From contig OMPR01000006.1 in assembly GCA_900313015.1 (NCBI GenBank), forward strand, positions 124,001 through 188,000: a stretch of 64,000 bases of DNA. Reading direction: 5' to 3'. Origin of the DNA: Rhodobacteraceae bacterium EL53. Lineage in GTDB: Bacteria > Pseudomonadota > Alphaproteobacteria > Rhodobacterales > Rhodobacteraceae. Made by a program: the position numbers and the translations under genes. This document shows positions 55,652 to 64,000 of this stretch, piece after piece. Below the pieces are notes generated by a model. It was not told the origin of the DNA. It saw nothing but the letters and a program-made list of their open reading frames with translations, and made no database searches. The stretch's first letter is position 1. The number at the start of each line of letters is the position of its first letter.

Positions 55652-56311
55652 ATGCCACAGACACCCGCCCCCACCAAACCAACCCCGCAAGATTTACGGT
55701 CTCAGGCGACCCGCACAAAGGTGTGTCAGGCCACCATCGATTGTCTGGATCGACTGGGCTACGCCGAGACGACATTTGCCAAAATTCAGGCAAAAGCCTG
55801 TGTTTCACGCGGCGCCATCACCCACCACTTCCCTACAAAACAAGCCCTTGTTGCCGCCACCGCGATGGATTTGCTGGGCAATGCACTGGGCCCCGTAGAA
55901 CGGCGCGCCGGATCGCCGCGCGAAAACCCCGTGCCGGTCTATGAGTTGATCATGAAAGCCTGGGACAACGTGGTGAATTCATCAGGCGGGCGTGCGATTG
56001 TCGAAATCCTTGTGGCATGTCGCACCGACCCCGAGCTGTATCAACTGCTCGAGGATCGTCTGCACCATTGGGACCGCGTCAGCCTGACCTCTGTCACGCA
56101 GAGCTATCGCGGCACTGGCCCTGACCCAGACGACGCAGAACTGTTGTGGAGCATGAGCCGGAACTTTCTGCGGGGGCTGATCCTGCACGAAAGCTTTGTC
56201 AGCGACCCTGCCTATCTGGCCCGAATGGTCGACCGCTTTGCCCGCATGATGGAAACGCAGCTGATTGTGCTGCCCCCTGAACACCGAACACCGCAAGAGG
56301 ATCCGAAATGA
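55652..56311 (+). CDS. TetR-family regulator of the terpene-like cluster
   Basis: A 219-residue regulator. The HTH spans ETTFAKIQAKACVSRGAITHHFPTK, the normal TetR position. The ATG at 55652 gives a normal length with a weak GGAA site; the longer frame to 55481 runs into the atuA gene. The protein is divergent from atuA and translationally coupled (ATGA) to the acyl-CoA dehydrogenase after it. The likely ligand is an acyl-CoA of the pathway. Confidence 0.87.
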   Translation: MPQTPAPTKPTPQDLRSQATRTKVCQATIDCLDRLGYAETTFAKIQAKACVSRGAITHHFPTKQALVAATAMDLLGNALGPVERRAGSPRENPVPVYELIMKAWDNVVNSSGGRAIVEILVACRTDPELYQLLEDRLHHWDRVSLTSVTQSYRGTGPDPDDAELLWSMSRNFLRGLILHESFVSDPAYLARMVDRFARMMETQLIVLPPEHRTPQEDPK

Positions 56312-57465
56312 CCTGCCCATCGCCTTTTATGACCCCCGAACGCGAGGCGTTTCGCGCCAACCTGAAACGGTTCTTTGATGACGAGGTGAAACCCAACCTT
56401 GATGAATGGGAACTGAACAAAGCCGTGCCATGGGCAATGCATGAACGCGTGTCCAGCTTTGGTGTCTTTGGATTTGGGATCGACGAAAAATACGGTGGAC
56501 TGGGGTTCGATGATGCCTTTATGCGCGCCGATTATGCCGAACTCGCGTTTGGGTGCGGCGCGTCAGGGTTTGCGGCTGCGGTGGGCGGGCGCATGATCTC
56601 ATTGGGGCCGATTGCCAAATTCGCGCCGGATGGTTTTCGCAACACCGTGCTGCCCGAAATTATCGCCGGACGGATGAATTCGTCGCTGGCCATTACCGAA
56701 CCCGGGGGCGGATCGGATGTTGCCAACCTCAACACCAAGGCAGTGCGCAAAGGTGACAAATGGGTCCTGAACGGGGACAAAGCGTTCATCACCGGGGGCA
56801 TGGACAGTCAATGGTTTGTGGTTGGCGCCCGTACCGGGGGGCCGGGCATTGCTGGCATTTCGCTGTTCCTGATCGAGGCCGACACGCCCGGCTTCACCCG
56901 AACGCCTTTGGGGGGCAAAATGGGGTGGCATTGCTCAGAACAGGCGATGTTGCACTTTGATGATTGCGAGGTGCCCACCGAGGCCCTGATCGGTCCTGAA
57001 AACAAGGGCTTTATCGCGATCATGAACAATTTTAACTACGAACGGCTGGCGATGACCGCCGGGTCCTTGGGCATGATGCGGCTGTGTTACGAGGCCTCGC
57101 TGGATTGGGCACGCGAACGTAAAACTTTTGGTGAGCGCCTGATCGACCATCAGATCATCGCACATAAATTCGCGGAAATGTCCGCTAAGATCGATATGAT
57201 CGAGGCTTATGTCGAACGGATTTGCTGGGCCATGAACCAAGGCGTGATGCCAGTGGCCGAAATCTCCAAGGCCAAAGTGCAATCCACCAAAGCTCTGGAG
57301 TATGTCGCTTCAGAGGGCATGCAGATCTTTGGCGGCGCCGGATATTTGCACGGCAACCCGGTCGAACGAGTTTGGCGCGAAATCAAAGTCATGGCGATTG
57401 GGGGCGGATCCGAAGAGATCATGCGCGATCTGGCCGTGCGTCAAATGGGACTGGCCGGGCAATAG
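56308..57465 (+). CDS. acyl-CoA dehydrogenase (AtuD/citronellyl-CoA-type)
   Basis: A 385-residue flavoprotein. It has SLAITEPGGGSDVANLNT, KAFITGGMDSQWFVVG, the helix MQIFGGAGYLHGNPVERVWRE and the end AIGGGSEEIMRDLAVRQM. Its start overlaps the TetR stop by four bases. In atu clusters this family oxidises citronellyl-CoA to geranyl-CoA, which would feed the carboxylase of the divergent operon. The assignment rests on context. Confidence 0.85.
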   Translation: MTCPSPFMTPEREAFRANLKRFFDDEVKPNLDEWELNKAVPWAMHERVSSFGVFGFGIDEKYGGLGFDDAFMRADYAELAFGCGASGFAAAVGGRMISLGPIAKFAPDGFRNTVLPEIIAGRMNSSLAITEPGGGSDVANLNTKAVRKGDKWVLNGDKAFITGGMDSQWFVVGARTGGPGIAGISLFLIEADTPGFTRTPLGGKMGWHCSEQAMLHFDDCEVPTEALIGPENKGFIAIMNNFNYERLAMTAGSLGMMRLCYEASLDWARERKTFGERLIDHQIIAHKFAEMSAKIDMIEAYVERICWAMNQGVMPVAEISKAKVQSTKALEYVASEGMQIFGGAGYLHGNPVERVWREIKVMAIGGGSEEIMRDLAVRQMGLAGQ

Positions 57466-57499
57466 ACCCTCACTCTGGGGTCCAAATGGGGCGCATGTG

Positions 57500-58495
57500 T
57501 TAAAGCTCTGACAGGCGATAGGCGCGCGGCGTCACGCCTGTCCAACTGCGAAACGCGCGAATAAACGCGCTGGCTTCGCTAAAGCCTGCGCGCTCCGCGA
57601 TCCCCTCTACCGACGCATCCGATGTGGTGAGCAGGCGAACCGCCAGATCCCGGCGCACCTGTTTGCGGATGTCGGAATAATCCACGCCCTCCTTTTTCAA
57701 ACGACGGCGCAGGGTGTGTTGAGCAATGCCAAGCGCAGAGCAAACCTCGGCCATGTCCGCAAGCCGCCGCTCAACGGTCAGGACATTCTCGACCGCCACC
57801 GCCACCTCTAGCGACAGACCCACGGCTGCATCCACCGGCAGGAACGCATCCAGAGGCGTCCGTCGGGCATAATTGATCGCTTGGGCTTCGCTACGCACGA
57901 TGGGCAATTTCATCAATCCAGCGGGAATGGCGATGCCTGAACTGGATTGCCCGAACTGCATCGGCGCACGGGCAAACATTCCACGATAGGCCGCGACATG
58001 CCCGGGTGCAGGGTAATCAAACCACGCTGCATTGGTGGCACCGCGATTGCCGGCCATCCAGCTGAGCATTCGTGTAACCAGCACCAAAATCATCTCAATC
58101 GCCATGACGTTCAGAACCTCGCGACCGGGAATCCGAGTAAGTTCGAACATCACGCTCGACCCGGATTCACGGAAACCGTAGCGAAACGAATTGTCCATCA
58201 GGTCCATGAACTGAACCGCCCGACCATATGCTTCGCCCAATGTTTCTGCGTGGCTCAAGGCTCCGGCCATGATCGCAGTGATGCCGATGCGCTGTGGGCG
58301 ATGCTGAAGACCGCCAAGCTCATCATCCATTGTCAGAGTAACCGTACGCACAAGCCTGACGAAATCAGGGGCGGCCAAATCGGTCGGCTGCGGCGGCAAT
58401 CCTGCCCGTCGCAATAAACCCGCCGGGTCAATGCCCTGAAGGGTTGCACCCTCTAACATGTTTGCCGCAAAGGCCGCTGGAATCCTGACCGCCAT
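57500..58495 (-). CDS. AraC-family transcriptional regulator
   Basis: A 331-residue regulator with an N-terminal ligand-type domain (the Arabinose_bd/OruR kind) and a C-terminal double HTH: ADMAEVCSALGIAQHTLRRRL, then VEGIAERAGFSEASAFIRAF and WTGVTPRAYR. It is divergent from the thiolase gene and probably activates the thiolase/beta-oxidation operon. The effector is not known; related regulators sense fatty acids or amino acids. Confidence 0.87.
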   Translation of the reverse strand: MAVRIPAAFAANMLEGATLQGIDPAGLLRRAGLPPQPTDLAAPDFVRLVRTVTLTMDDELGGLQHRPQRIGITAIMAGALSHAETLGEAYGRAVQFMDLMDNSFRYGFRESGSSVMFELTRIPGREVLNVMAIEMILVLVTRMLSWMAGNRGATNAAWFDYPAPGHVAAYRGMFARAPMQFGQSSSGIAIPAGLMKLPIVRSEAQAINYARRTPLDAFLPVDAAVGLSLEVAVAVENVLTVERRLADMAEVCSALGIAQHTLRRRLKKEGVDYSDIRKQVRRDLAVRLLTTSDASVEGIAERAGFSEASAFIRAFRSWTGVTPRAYRLSEL

Positions 58496-58596
58496 GCAGT
58501 GTCACTTAATGTCTATTTTTCTGCACCGCCAGATCATTGTCGAATTTGCGACCCCACGTTTACGCTGCTCACAACCGTCAACGGAGGATTCATTTC

Positions 58597-59805
58597 ATGG
58601 CAACTGCTGCCTACATCTACGACGCCGTCCGCACCCCGCGCTCCAAGGGTAAGGCCGGGGGCACCCTGAACGAAGTCAAACCCATCCAACTGGCCGCTGG
58701 CCTGCTACGCGAGTTGGAAAGCCGCCACGATCTGGACACCGCCTTGGTCGGTGACGTGATTCTGGGCTGTACCGCCGCAATTGGGGATCAGGGTGCCTGT
58801 GTGGCAAAAGCCGCCGTTCAAGCCGCGCATTGGGACGAATCCGTTCCGGGTGTTCAATTGGACCGGTTCTGCGCATCCGGACTGGAAGCTGTAAACATGG
58901 CCGCCGCCAAAGTCGGCTCAGACCAAGAGGATCTGGTGGTTGCAGGTGGCATTGAATCCATGAGCCGCATTCCAATGCTGTCCGGTGGCGGGGCGATGTT
59001 CACCGACCCTGATTTTGTGATCGACCAGAACTCCGCCCCCCAAGGGATCGGCGCGGATCTGATCGCCACCATTGATGGCTACAGCCGCGAAGACGTAGAT
59101 GCCTTTGCAATGGAAAGCCAACGCCGCGCGGCGCACGCGCGCGACAATGGCTGGTTTGATCGCTCGGTCGTGCCTGTCAAAGACGAGAACGGCATCACTA
59201 TTTTGCAACGTGATGACTTCATCAAACCCGCCACGGACATGCAGAAACTGGGGTCTTTAAACCCGTCGTTCGCGCAAATGGGCGGCTTTGGCTATGACGA
59301 CATGGCGCTGGCGAAATACCCACAGGTGAGCAAGATCAACCACGTCCACACGCCGGGCAATTCCTCGGGCATCGTAGATGGGTCATCGGCGGTGATGATC
59401 GGCTCTGAACAAGCAGGCAAAGACATGGGGTTAGAGCCGCGCGGGCGCGTTGTTTCGGCCACCGTGATTTCAACCGATCCCGTCATCATGCTGGCAGGCC
59501 CCGGCCCAGCGGCCAAGAAATGCCTCGCCAAGGCGGGCCTTACAGTCAACGACATCGATATCTGGGAGATCAACGAAGCGTTTGCCTCGGTCGCGATGCG
59601 CTACATGAAAGACCTAGAGATTGATCACGAAATCACCAACGTCAACGGCGGCGCAATTGCCATGGGTCACCCATTGGGGGCCACGGGCGGTATGTTGGTG
59701 TCGACCGTGCTGGACGAGTTGGAACGCCGCGGCAAGAAACGCGCGATGATTTCGCTGTGTGTCGGTGGTGGCATGGGCATTTCGACCCTGATCGAGCGGG
59801 TGTAA
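58597..59805 (+). CDS. acetyl-CoA C-acyltransferase (thiolase)
   Basis: A 402-residue thiolase. The nucleophilic Cys is in [16 protein letters not shown], the His in [15 protein letters not shown] and the second Cys in [10 protein letters not shown]. The ATG at 58597 follows GGAGG. It cleaves beta-ketoacyl-CoA in fatty-acid oxidation and is followed 11 bases later by the multifunctional FadJ-type gene. The interval before the AraC gene is the likely promoter region. Confidence 0.93.
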   Translation: MATAAYIYDAVRTPRSKGKAGGTLNEVKPIQLAAGLLRELESRHDLDTALVGDVILGCTAAIGDQGACVAKAAVQAAHWDESVPGVQLDRFCASGLEAVNMAAAKVGSDQEDLVVAGGIESMSRIPMLSGGGAMFTDPDFVIDQNSAPQGIGADLIATIDGYSREDVDAFAMESQRRAAHARDNGWFDRSVVPVKDENGITILQRDDFIKPATDMQKLGSLNPSFAQMGGFGYDDMALAKYPQVSKINHVHTPGNSSGIVDGSSAVMIGSEQAGKDMGLEPRGRVVSATVISTDPVIMLAGPGPAAKKCLAKAGLTVNDIDIWEINEAFASVAMRYMKDLEIDHEITNVNGGAIAMGHPLGATGGMLVSTVLDELERRGKKRAMISLCVGGGMGISTLIERV

Positions 59806-59816
59806 GGAGAAAAACA

Positions 59817-61961
59817 ATGGGTGAATTTGCTTACGAAAAAGACGCCGATGGAATCGTCACCATCACCATGAATATGGACGGCCCGGTCAATGCGATGAAC
59901 GACGCATTCTGGCCGCTGTTTGCGGACACTATGAACAAGATCGAGGCCGAAGAGGGTCTGACCGGCGTCATCTGGACCTCGGCCAAAGACACGTTCTTTG
60001 CTGGTGGGGATCTGAACATGCTCAAGGGCATTCAGCCCGATGGTGCAGGTGCCCTTTTCGAAAGCGTCGAAGCGACCAAAGCCGTGATGCGCCGTCAGGA
60101 AAAGCTGCCAGTTCCGGTTGTGGCCGCGATCAACGGTGCTGCGTTGGGTGGCGGTTTTGAGATCTGTCTGGCGTGCAATTATCGCATCGCAGCTGAAAAC
60201 CCGAAAACCAAGATCGGCCTGCCCGAAGTCACACTGGGCCTGTTGCCCGGTGGTGGTGGTGTCGTGCGGATGACCTATCTTTTGGGCATAGAGGCCGCAA
60301 TGCCCTTCCTGTTAGAGGGGCGTCAGGTCTCACCAGAAAAAGCAACGAAAGCGGGTTTGATCCACGAAGTAGTCCCTGCCGACCAACTTCTGGCGCGCTC
60401 CAAGGAATGGATCCTGTCCGTCCAAGGCGATCAAGCTGTGATCACGCAACCTTGGGACACCAAGGGCTACCGGTTTCCCGGTGGACCGTCGAACTCCCCC
60501 AAAAACATGACCCGCATCGCTGGTGCGGCGGCCATGCTCTATAAGAAAACTAAGGGCCTGATGCCTGCGCCCGTGCGTATTCTCGACATCATGACCGAGA
60601 CCGCAGGTAAGGTCGATTTCGACACCGCCCAACGCTATGAGAGCCGCCGGTTTGCCTCGTTGACGCCACTTGCGACCACAAAAAACATGATCTCGACGCT
60701 GTTCTTCGGCATGAACAAGGTGAACGGTGGGGCCAGCCGCCCCAAAGACATCCCACGCTCCAAAGTGGACCGTCTGGGCGTTCTGGGCGCGGGCATGATG
60801 GGCCAAGGTATCACCTATTCCGCTGCCATGGCGGGTATTCCGGTGGTGCTCAAGGACATGTCGATGGAAGCCGCCGAACGCGGCAAAGCCTATACCGCTG
60901 GATTGTTGGAAAAGCGGATCAAACGCGGCCAGATGACCCCTGAAAAACGCGATGCCGTTCTGGCCTTGATTACACCGACGGACAAATCCGAAGACGTCAA
61001 AGGCTGCGATCTGATCATCGAAGCGGTGTTTGAACAGATCGACATCAAAGATAAAGTGCTAGCGGAACACGAGGCCCTGCTTGCTGATGGCGGTTTCTGG
61101 GGGTCAAACACCTCAACCTTGCCCATCACGCGTCTGGCGACCGGATCTACCAAACCGGAGAACTTTGTCGGGCTTCACTTCTTCTCGCCCGTCGACAAGA
61201 TGCCATTGCTTGAGATCATCGCAGGCGATCAGACATCGGACGAAACGCTAGCGCGCGCCTTTGATTTTGCACGTCAGATCAAGAAGACCCCGATCATCGT
61301 GGGGGACAAAACCGGGTTCTATACCTCGCGCACCATCGGCACCAAGATCATCGAAGCGGTGGAACTGGTGGCCGAAGGGCACGACCCTGTTCGTGTCGAC
61401 AACCTGTCCCGCCTGATTGGCATGCCCACCGGAATGCTGTCGTTGCTGGATGAGGTGCAGATCAAACTGGTCACCGACATCTACAACACTCAGGTCGAAA
61501 TGGGGCTGTTGGACCCCGCCAAAGAGCCAAACCCCGGCGCACGCGCCATGTTGGCAGAAATGATCAGCCAGCACGAACGCCACGGCCGCGCCACAGGCAA
61601 AGGGTTCTATGACTATTCGACCGACGGCAAGACCATCTGGCCGGGTTTGGCCGCATGGCGCAAAGACGGTGCAGATATCCCGGATGAGGATATCAAAGAC
61701 CGCATCCTGTTCCGCGCGGTTCTGGAAAGCCTGCGCTGTCTCGAAGAGGGTGTGTTGCGCACTGTGAACGACGGCAATGTTGGCTCCATCCTGGGCATTG
61801 GTGCCCCGGTGCACACAGGCGGTTACATCCAGTTCGTCAATACTTATGGCCTGGATCGGTTCAAGGCCCGGTGCGAAGAGCTGGCCGGCAAATACGGTGA
61901 CCGCTTTGCGCCGCCAGAAATCCTAAAAACGCACGTTGCCGAACAAAAAGAGTTCGCCTGA
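59817..61961 (+). CDS. multifunctional beta-oxidation protein (enoyl-CoA hydratase / 3-hydroxyacyl-CoA dehydrogenase)
   Basis: A 714-residue fusion. Residues 1 to about 290 are crotonase type (DTFFAGGDLNMLKG, NGAALGGGFEICLACN, GLPEVTLGLLPGGGG with the catalytic Glu). Residues about 320-714 are the dehydrogenase (LGVLGAGMMGQGITYSAAMA for NAD, then GLHFFSPVDKMPLLEII and KTPIIVGDKTGFYTSR). The ATG at 59817 follows AAGGAGA. It works with the thiolase upstream on straight-chain acyl-CoAs. It is the FadJ/FadB alpha-type. Confidence 0.93.
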   Translation: MGEFAYEKDADGIVTITMNMDGPVNAMNDAFWPLFADTMNKIEAEEGLTGVIWTSAKDTFFAGGDLNMLKGIQPDGAGALFESVEATKAVMRRQEKLPVPVVAAINGAALGGGFEICLACNYRIAAENPKTKIGLPEVTLGLLPGGGGVVRMTYLLGIEAAMPFLLEGRQVSPEKATKAGLIHEVVPADQLLARSKEWILSVQGDQAVITQPWDTKGYRFPGGPSNSPKNMTRIAGAAAMLYKKTKGLMPAPVRILDIMTETAGKVDFDTAQRYESRRFASLTPLATTKNMISTLFFGMNKVNGGASRPKDIPRSKVDRLGVLGAGMMGQGITYSAAMAGIPVVLKDMSMEAAERGKAYTAGLLEKRIKRGQMTPEKRDAVLALITPTDKSEDVKGCDLIIEAVFEQIDIKDKVLAEHEALLADGGFWGSNTSTLPITRLATGSTKPENFVGLHFFSPVDKMPLLEIIAGDQTSDETLARAFDFARQIKKTPIIVGDKTGFYTSRTIGTKIIEAVELVAEGHDPVRVDNLSRLIGMPTGMLSLLDEVQIKLVTDIYNTQVEMGLLDPAKEPNPGARAMLAEMISQHERHGRATGKGFYDYSTDGKTIWPGLAAWRKDGADIPDEDIKDRILFRAVLESLRCLEEGVLRTVNDGNVGSILGIGAPVHTGGYIQFVNTYGLDRFKARCEELAGKYGDRFAPPEILKTHVAEQKEFA

Positions 61962-61967
61962 AACCAA

Positions 61968-61993
61968 CTGGCGCGGGGGGTCCCTCGCGCCAG
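61968..61993. terminator. hairpin between convergent fad and TetR genes
   Basis: Arms CTGGCGCG (61968-61975) and CGCGCCAG (61986-61993) form a stem with a ten-base loop between the two convergent genes, beginning just after the FadJ-type stop. There is no long T-run, so termination strength is uncertain. It may serve both directions. Confidence 0.6.
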
Positions 61994-61994
61994 C

Positions 61995-62561
61995 TTACTT
62001 CGCTAGCGCGTGATCTAACAAAACACGCGCAGCCTCTTTAGCATCTTGTGCTGGCTTGCAACTGTTGAGCAGCACAGATGATACAATCGCCCCCTCTTTC
62101 AGCAACAGGATCTGACTGCCCAGCGCCTCGGGGTTTTTGGTTCCAGCTTCGGTTGCCAGCCTGATAAAATGATCCAACAACGCCTGTTTGTGCCCGGCCG
62201 CCTGTTGGTGGATCGGGTGGCTCTTTTCCTGATATTCGGCCCCGGCTTTGATGAACATACAGCCGCGATACCCGTCCTCAGCGAACCATTCTCCCAAGAC
62301 ATCAAACCCGGCCATCAGCTGCCCTTCTGGCGTATCTGAAAGCTCTTGAATGCGGTCTAGAAACCAGGCTCGAAAACTTTCGTCGCGTAGCTGCAGCGCT
62401 GCAACGATCAATTCTTCTTTCGTGCGGAAGTGTTTGTACATCGACGTTTTAGAGACGCCGGTTTCCGTCACCAGCTTATCCATGCCCGTGGCATGAAACC
62501 CATCGCGATAGAACACCTGCAGCGCCTTGCGGACCAGCTCGTCTCTTTTGTTTGGGCGCAT
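61995..62561 (-). CDS. TetR-family transcriptional regulator
   Basis: A 188-residue regulator. The HTH region is HATGMDKLVTETGVSKTSMYKHF; the ligand domain contains GCMFIKAGAEYQEKSHP, common in TetR proteins sensing electrophiles or N-ethylmaleimide-like compounds (NemR-like group). It is divergent from the 62769-63981 genes. Three matching operators lie in the gap, one directly before its own start, so it is autoregulated and controls those genes. Confidence 0.9.
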   Translation of the reverse strand: MRPNKRDELVRKALQVFYRDGFHATGMDKLVTETGVSKTSMYKHFRTKEELIVAALQLRDESFRAWFLDRIQELSDTPEGQLMAGFDVLGEWFAEDGYRGCMFIKAGAEYQEKSHPIHQQAAGHKQALLDHFIRLATEAGTKNPEALGSQILLLKEGAIVSSVLLNSCKPAQDAKEAARVLLDHALAK

Positions 62562-62576
62562 GATTCGGCTCCTTAG

Positions 62577-62592
62577 TGTACCGATCTGTACA
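62577..62592. promoter_or_regulatory. TetR operator copy 1
   Basis: TGTACCGATCTGTACA is a 16-base near-perfect palindrome 15 bases before the tetR start codon. It matches the two copies found on the other side of the gap. Confidence 0.75.
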
Positions 62593-62707
62593 TAGTCACA
62601 AACTTTCTTACGTGCAACAAGGCCCCATCAACCGGCTGAAATAAAACACTTTAATGTCAGCTTTGTATTTTAAGAAAACCTTTCCGAAAACAAAGACCTT
62701 GAAAAAA

Positions 62708-62723
62708 GTTACCGATCGGTACA
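62708..62723. promoter_or_regulatory. TetR operator copy 2
   Basis: GTTACCGATCGGTACA matches the consensus TGTACMGATCKGTACA at 14 of 16 positions. It lies exactly 30 bases before copy 3, placing both on the same face of the helix. Confidence 0.75.
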
Positions 62724-62737
62724 CTTTATCTTCATAG

Positions 62738-62753
62738 TTTACAGATCAGTACA
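62738..62753. promoter_or_regulatory. TetR operator copy 3
   Basis: TTTACAGATCAGTACA, a near match to copies 1 and 2, immediately before the ribosome site (AAGGA) of the 27-codon ORF. Occupation would block transcription of the rightward genes. Confidence 0.75.
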
Positions 62754-62768
62754 CCAAGGAAATTCATC

Positions 62769-62852
62769 ATGCCTCGTTTCATCTCTCCGTTCCCGGCCAA
62801 TTGCGGCCCCCTCATCCTGACACTGGCCCTTTTGGCCGCAACACTGACCTGA
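62769..62852 (+). CDS. 27-residue hydrophobic small ORF
   Basis: The frame [14 protein letters not shown] to LLAATLT has a good ribosome site (AAGGA, nine bases ahead of its ATG) and sits right after the operators. It has one hydrophobic stretch near its end. It could be a small membrane peptide or a leader peptide that affects the gene 11 bases downstream. Conservation would be needed to prove it. Confidence 0.45.
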   Translation: MPRFISPFPANCGPLILTLALLAATLT

Positions 62853-62863
62853 AAGACACTCTT

Positions 62864-63328
62864 ATGACACGTCCTCCCCTCCCTCCGTTTACCCGCGAAA
62901 CAGCTATTGAAAAGGTCCGGTTGGCTGAAAACGGCTGGAACAGCCGTAACCCTGATTTGGTTACACCCGCTTATACTGACGACAGCACGTGGCGAAACCG
63001 TGCTGAATTCCCCAAGGGCCACGCAGAAATCCAAGCTATGCTGACCCGCAAATGGGAAAAAGAAACGCAATACCGCCTGATCAAAGAGCTGTGGGCCTTC
63101 ACCGACAACCGCATTGCGGTGCGCTATGCCTATGAGTGGTGTGATGCAGACGGCAATTGGACCCGATCATACGGCAACGAGAATTGGGAATTTGCCAAAG
63201 ATGGCCGCATGGCCAACCGGCATGCCTCGATCAACGATTTGCCCATCCGTAAAGAGGATCGCTTGTTTCACTGGCCCCTCGGCCCGCGCCCCGATGACCA
63301 TCCCAGCCTAAGCAACCTTGGCCTGTAA
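62864..63328 (+). CDS. NTF2/SnoaL-fold protein (DUF1348)
   Basis: A 154-residue protein of the DUF1348 family, in the NTF2 superfamily. Visible marks are [23 protein letters not shown] and [21 protein letters not shown]. The ATG at 62864 gives the normal length; its ribosome site is weak, so translation may be coupled to the small ORF before it. It is under the TetR operators and is followed by a flavin-fold protein. Function unknown; induction by an electrophile or aromatic compound is likely by analogy with NemR-type systems. Confidence 0.8.
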   Translation: MTRPPLPPFTRETAIEKVRLAENGWNSRNPDLVTPAYTDDSTWRNRAEFPKGHAEIQAMLTRKWEKETQYRLIKELWAFTDNRIAVRYAYEWCDADGNWTRSYGNENWEFAKDGRMANRHASINDLPIRKEDRLFHWPLGPRPDDHPSLSNLGL

Positions 63329-63354
63329 GCTGAGCCGCAAGAGGAGATAAACCA

Positions 63355-63981
63355 ATGCCCCGCGCCTTTTCCGAACTCATGTTCACCCCCGCTGTCCGTG
63401 CTCACCAAGAACGCATGGGATCGGCAGCATCTTATGCCAAATTCATCGCCGATGGCCCCAAAAGCGGGCATTTGATCGGCCCCGCAGAAAAGGCATTCAT
63501 CGAGGCGCGGGATGGATTTTACCAATCCACTGTTTCGGAAACAGGCTGGCCCTATGTTCAGTTTCGCGGCGGCCCCGTTGGGTTCTTGCGGGTGCTGGAC
63601 GAACGGACGATCGGATACGCTGACCTGACCGGCAACAAACAATACATCTCGCTCGGCAATCTGGATGGCAATAACCGTGTGTCGCTTATCCTGATGGATT
63701 ACGCCAACAAACGACGGCTCAAGATTGTGGGGCGGGTATCCTTTACCGAGGGCGCGCAAGCCGCGGCAAGCCTGTTTGCCGATGGCTCAGAAACAGAACC
63801 AGAGCGCGCCGCCATCATCACAGTCGAAGGCATGGACTGGAACTGCCCCCGCCATATCACGCCACGCTACACCGAGGCCGAGTTGCGCCCGCACCTGAAC
63901 AAATTGGGGGCTGAAATTGCCGAACTCAAGGCCGAGAATGAACGCCTACAAGCCGAAGTAGCTGCGTCCAAAACCAGATAA
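63355..63981 (+). CDS. pyridoxamine 5'-phosphate oxidase-fold flavoprotein
   Basis: A 208-residue split-barrel protein. Residues about 50-140 hold the fold (FYQSTVSETGWPYVQFRGGP, GYADLTGNKQYISLGNL, RVSLILMDYANKRRLKIVG). The last 30 residues are a short coiled coil (LGAEIAELKAENERLQAEV), which may mediate dimer formation. AGAGGAG lies before the ATG. It follows the NTF2-fold gene and so shares its TetR control. It probably binds FMN or haem, though the ligand is not shown. Confidence 0.82.
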   Translation: MPRAFSELMFTPAVRAHQERMGSAASYAKFIADGPKSGHLIGPAEKAFIEARDGFYQSTVSETGWPYVQFRGGPVGFLRVLDERTIGYADLTGNKQYISLGNLDGNNRVSLILMDYANKRRLKIVGRVSFTEGAQAAASLFADGSETEPERAAIITVEGMDWNCPRHITPRYTEAELRPHLNKLGAEIAELKAENERLQAEVAASKTR

Positions 63982-64000
63982 GTCGCTCCCACACCTCGTA

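Noticed and set aside
1-64000. CRISPR arrays, complete insertion sequences, rRNA genes
   Set aside because: I saw no regularly spaced repeats, transposase motifs or rRNA segments in the window.

Overview
The window looks like part of the chromosome of a marine Roseobacter-group alphaproteobacterium (Rhodobacteraceae). This is inferred from gene content and style: high-G+C codon use, TRAP transport, a giant RTX-repeat secreted protein, many CoA-thioester degradation operons and tightly overlapping genes. No rRNA or complete tRNA gene is present, so the assignment is not proven.

Left end (1-9301), mobile DNA. Minus-strand phage tail genes (28-2313, one interrupted by an amber codon) abut a plus-strand HTH gene and tyrosine integrase (2373-3553), which end beside the 3' part of a threonine tRNA (about 3561-3616), a typical attachment site. 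A second island (about 3617-9301) follows. It is more A+T-rich at its left end, carries an alpha/beta-hydrolase-TPR gene, a decayed gene with two in-frame TGA codons, several small unknown genes and an AlpA-type regulator, and ends in a P4-type integrase broken by two frameshifts.

10329-14604: a 1225-residue RTX protein and a small exported protein of unknown function.

14685-29771: aromatic and tryptophan catabolism. A three-subunit molybdenum hydroxylase with its own MoaD/ThiS-like carrier lies beside tryptophan 2,3-dioxygenase and kynurenine formamidase. Divergent from these, across a palindromic operator region, is a long operon for the aerobic 2-aminobenzoyl-CoA (anthraniloyl-CoA) route: flavin monooxygenase/reductase, SDR, MarR, enoyl-CoA hydratase, acyl-CoA dehydrogenase and CoA ligase, followed by RidA, a TauD-type dioxygenase and a BKACE-type enzyme. 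Kynureninase, which would join the two halves, is not in the window.

29772-39185: decayed gene fragments, then a TRAP transporter with an IclR regulator, and a 1070-residue fusion of a cobalamin-type reductive dehalogenase with a flavin/2Fe-2S reductase, divergent from a LysR regulator. The arrangement suggests import and NAD(P)H-driven dehalogenation of a halogenated aromatic acid or phenol.

39212-46014: an unusual set of an FAD amine/amino-acid oxidase, a FabD-like acyltransferase lacking the malonate-binding arginine, a fused 2-oxoacid dehydrogenase E1 with no E2/E3, and an aminotransferase, with a divergent LysR gene. The function is unknown and it is a candidate undescribed pathway.

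46179-57465: a cluster resembling acyclic terpene utilisation (AtuA, carboxylase alpha and beta, hydratase, two acyl-CoA dehydrogenases, nitronate monooxygenase, TIGR03084 protein) with a TetR regulator and a clear operator. 57500-63981: AraC regulator, thiolase, multifunctional beta-oxidation protein, a TetR regulator with three matching operators, a 27-codon ORF, an NTF2-fold protein and a flavin/PLP-oxidase-fold protein.
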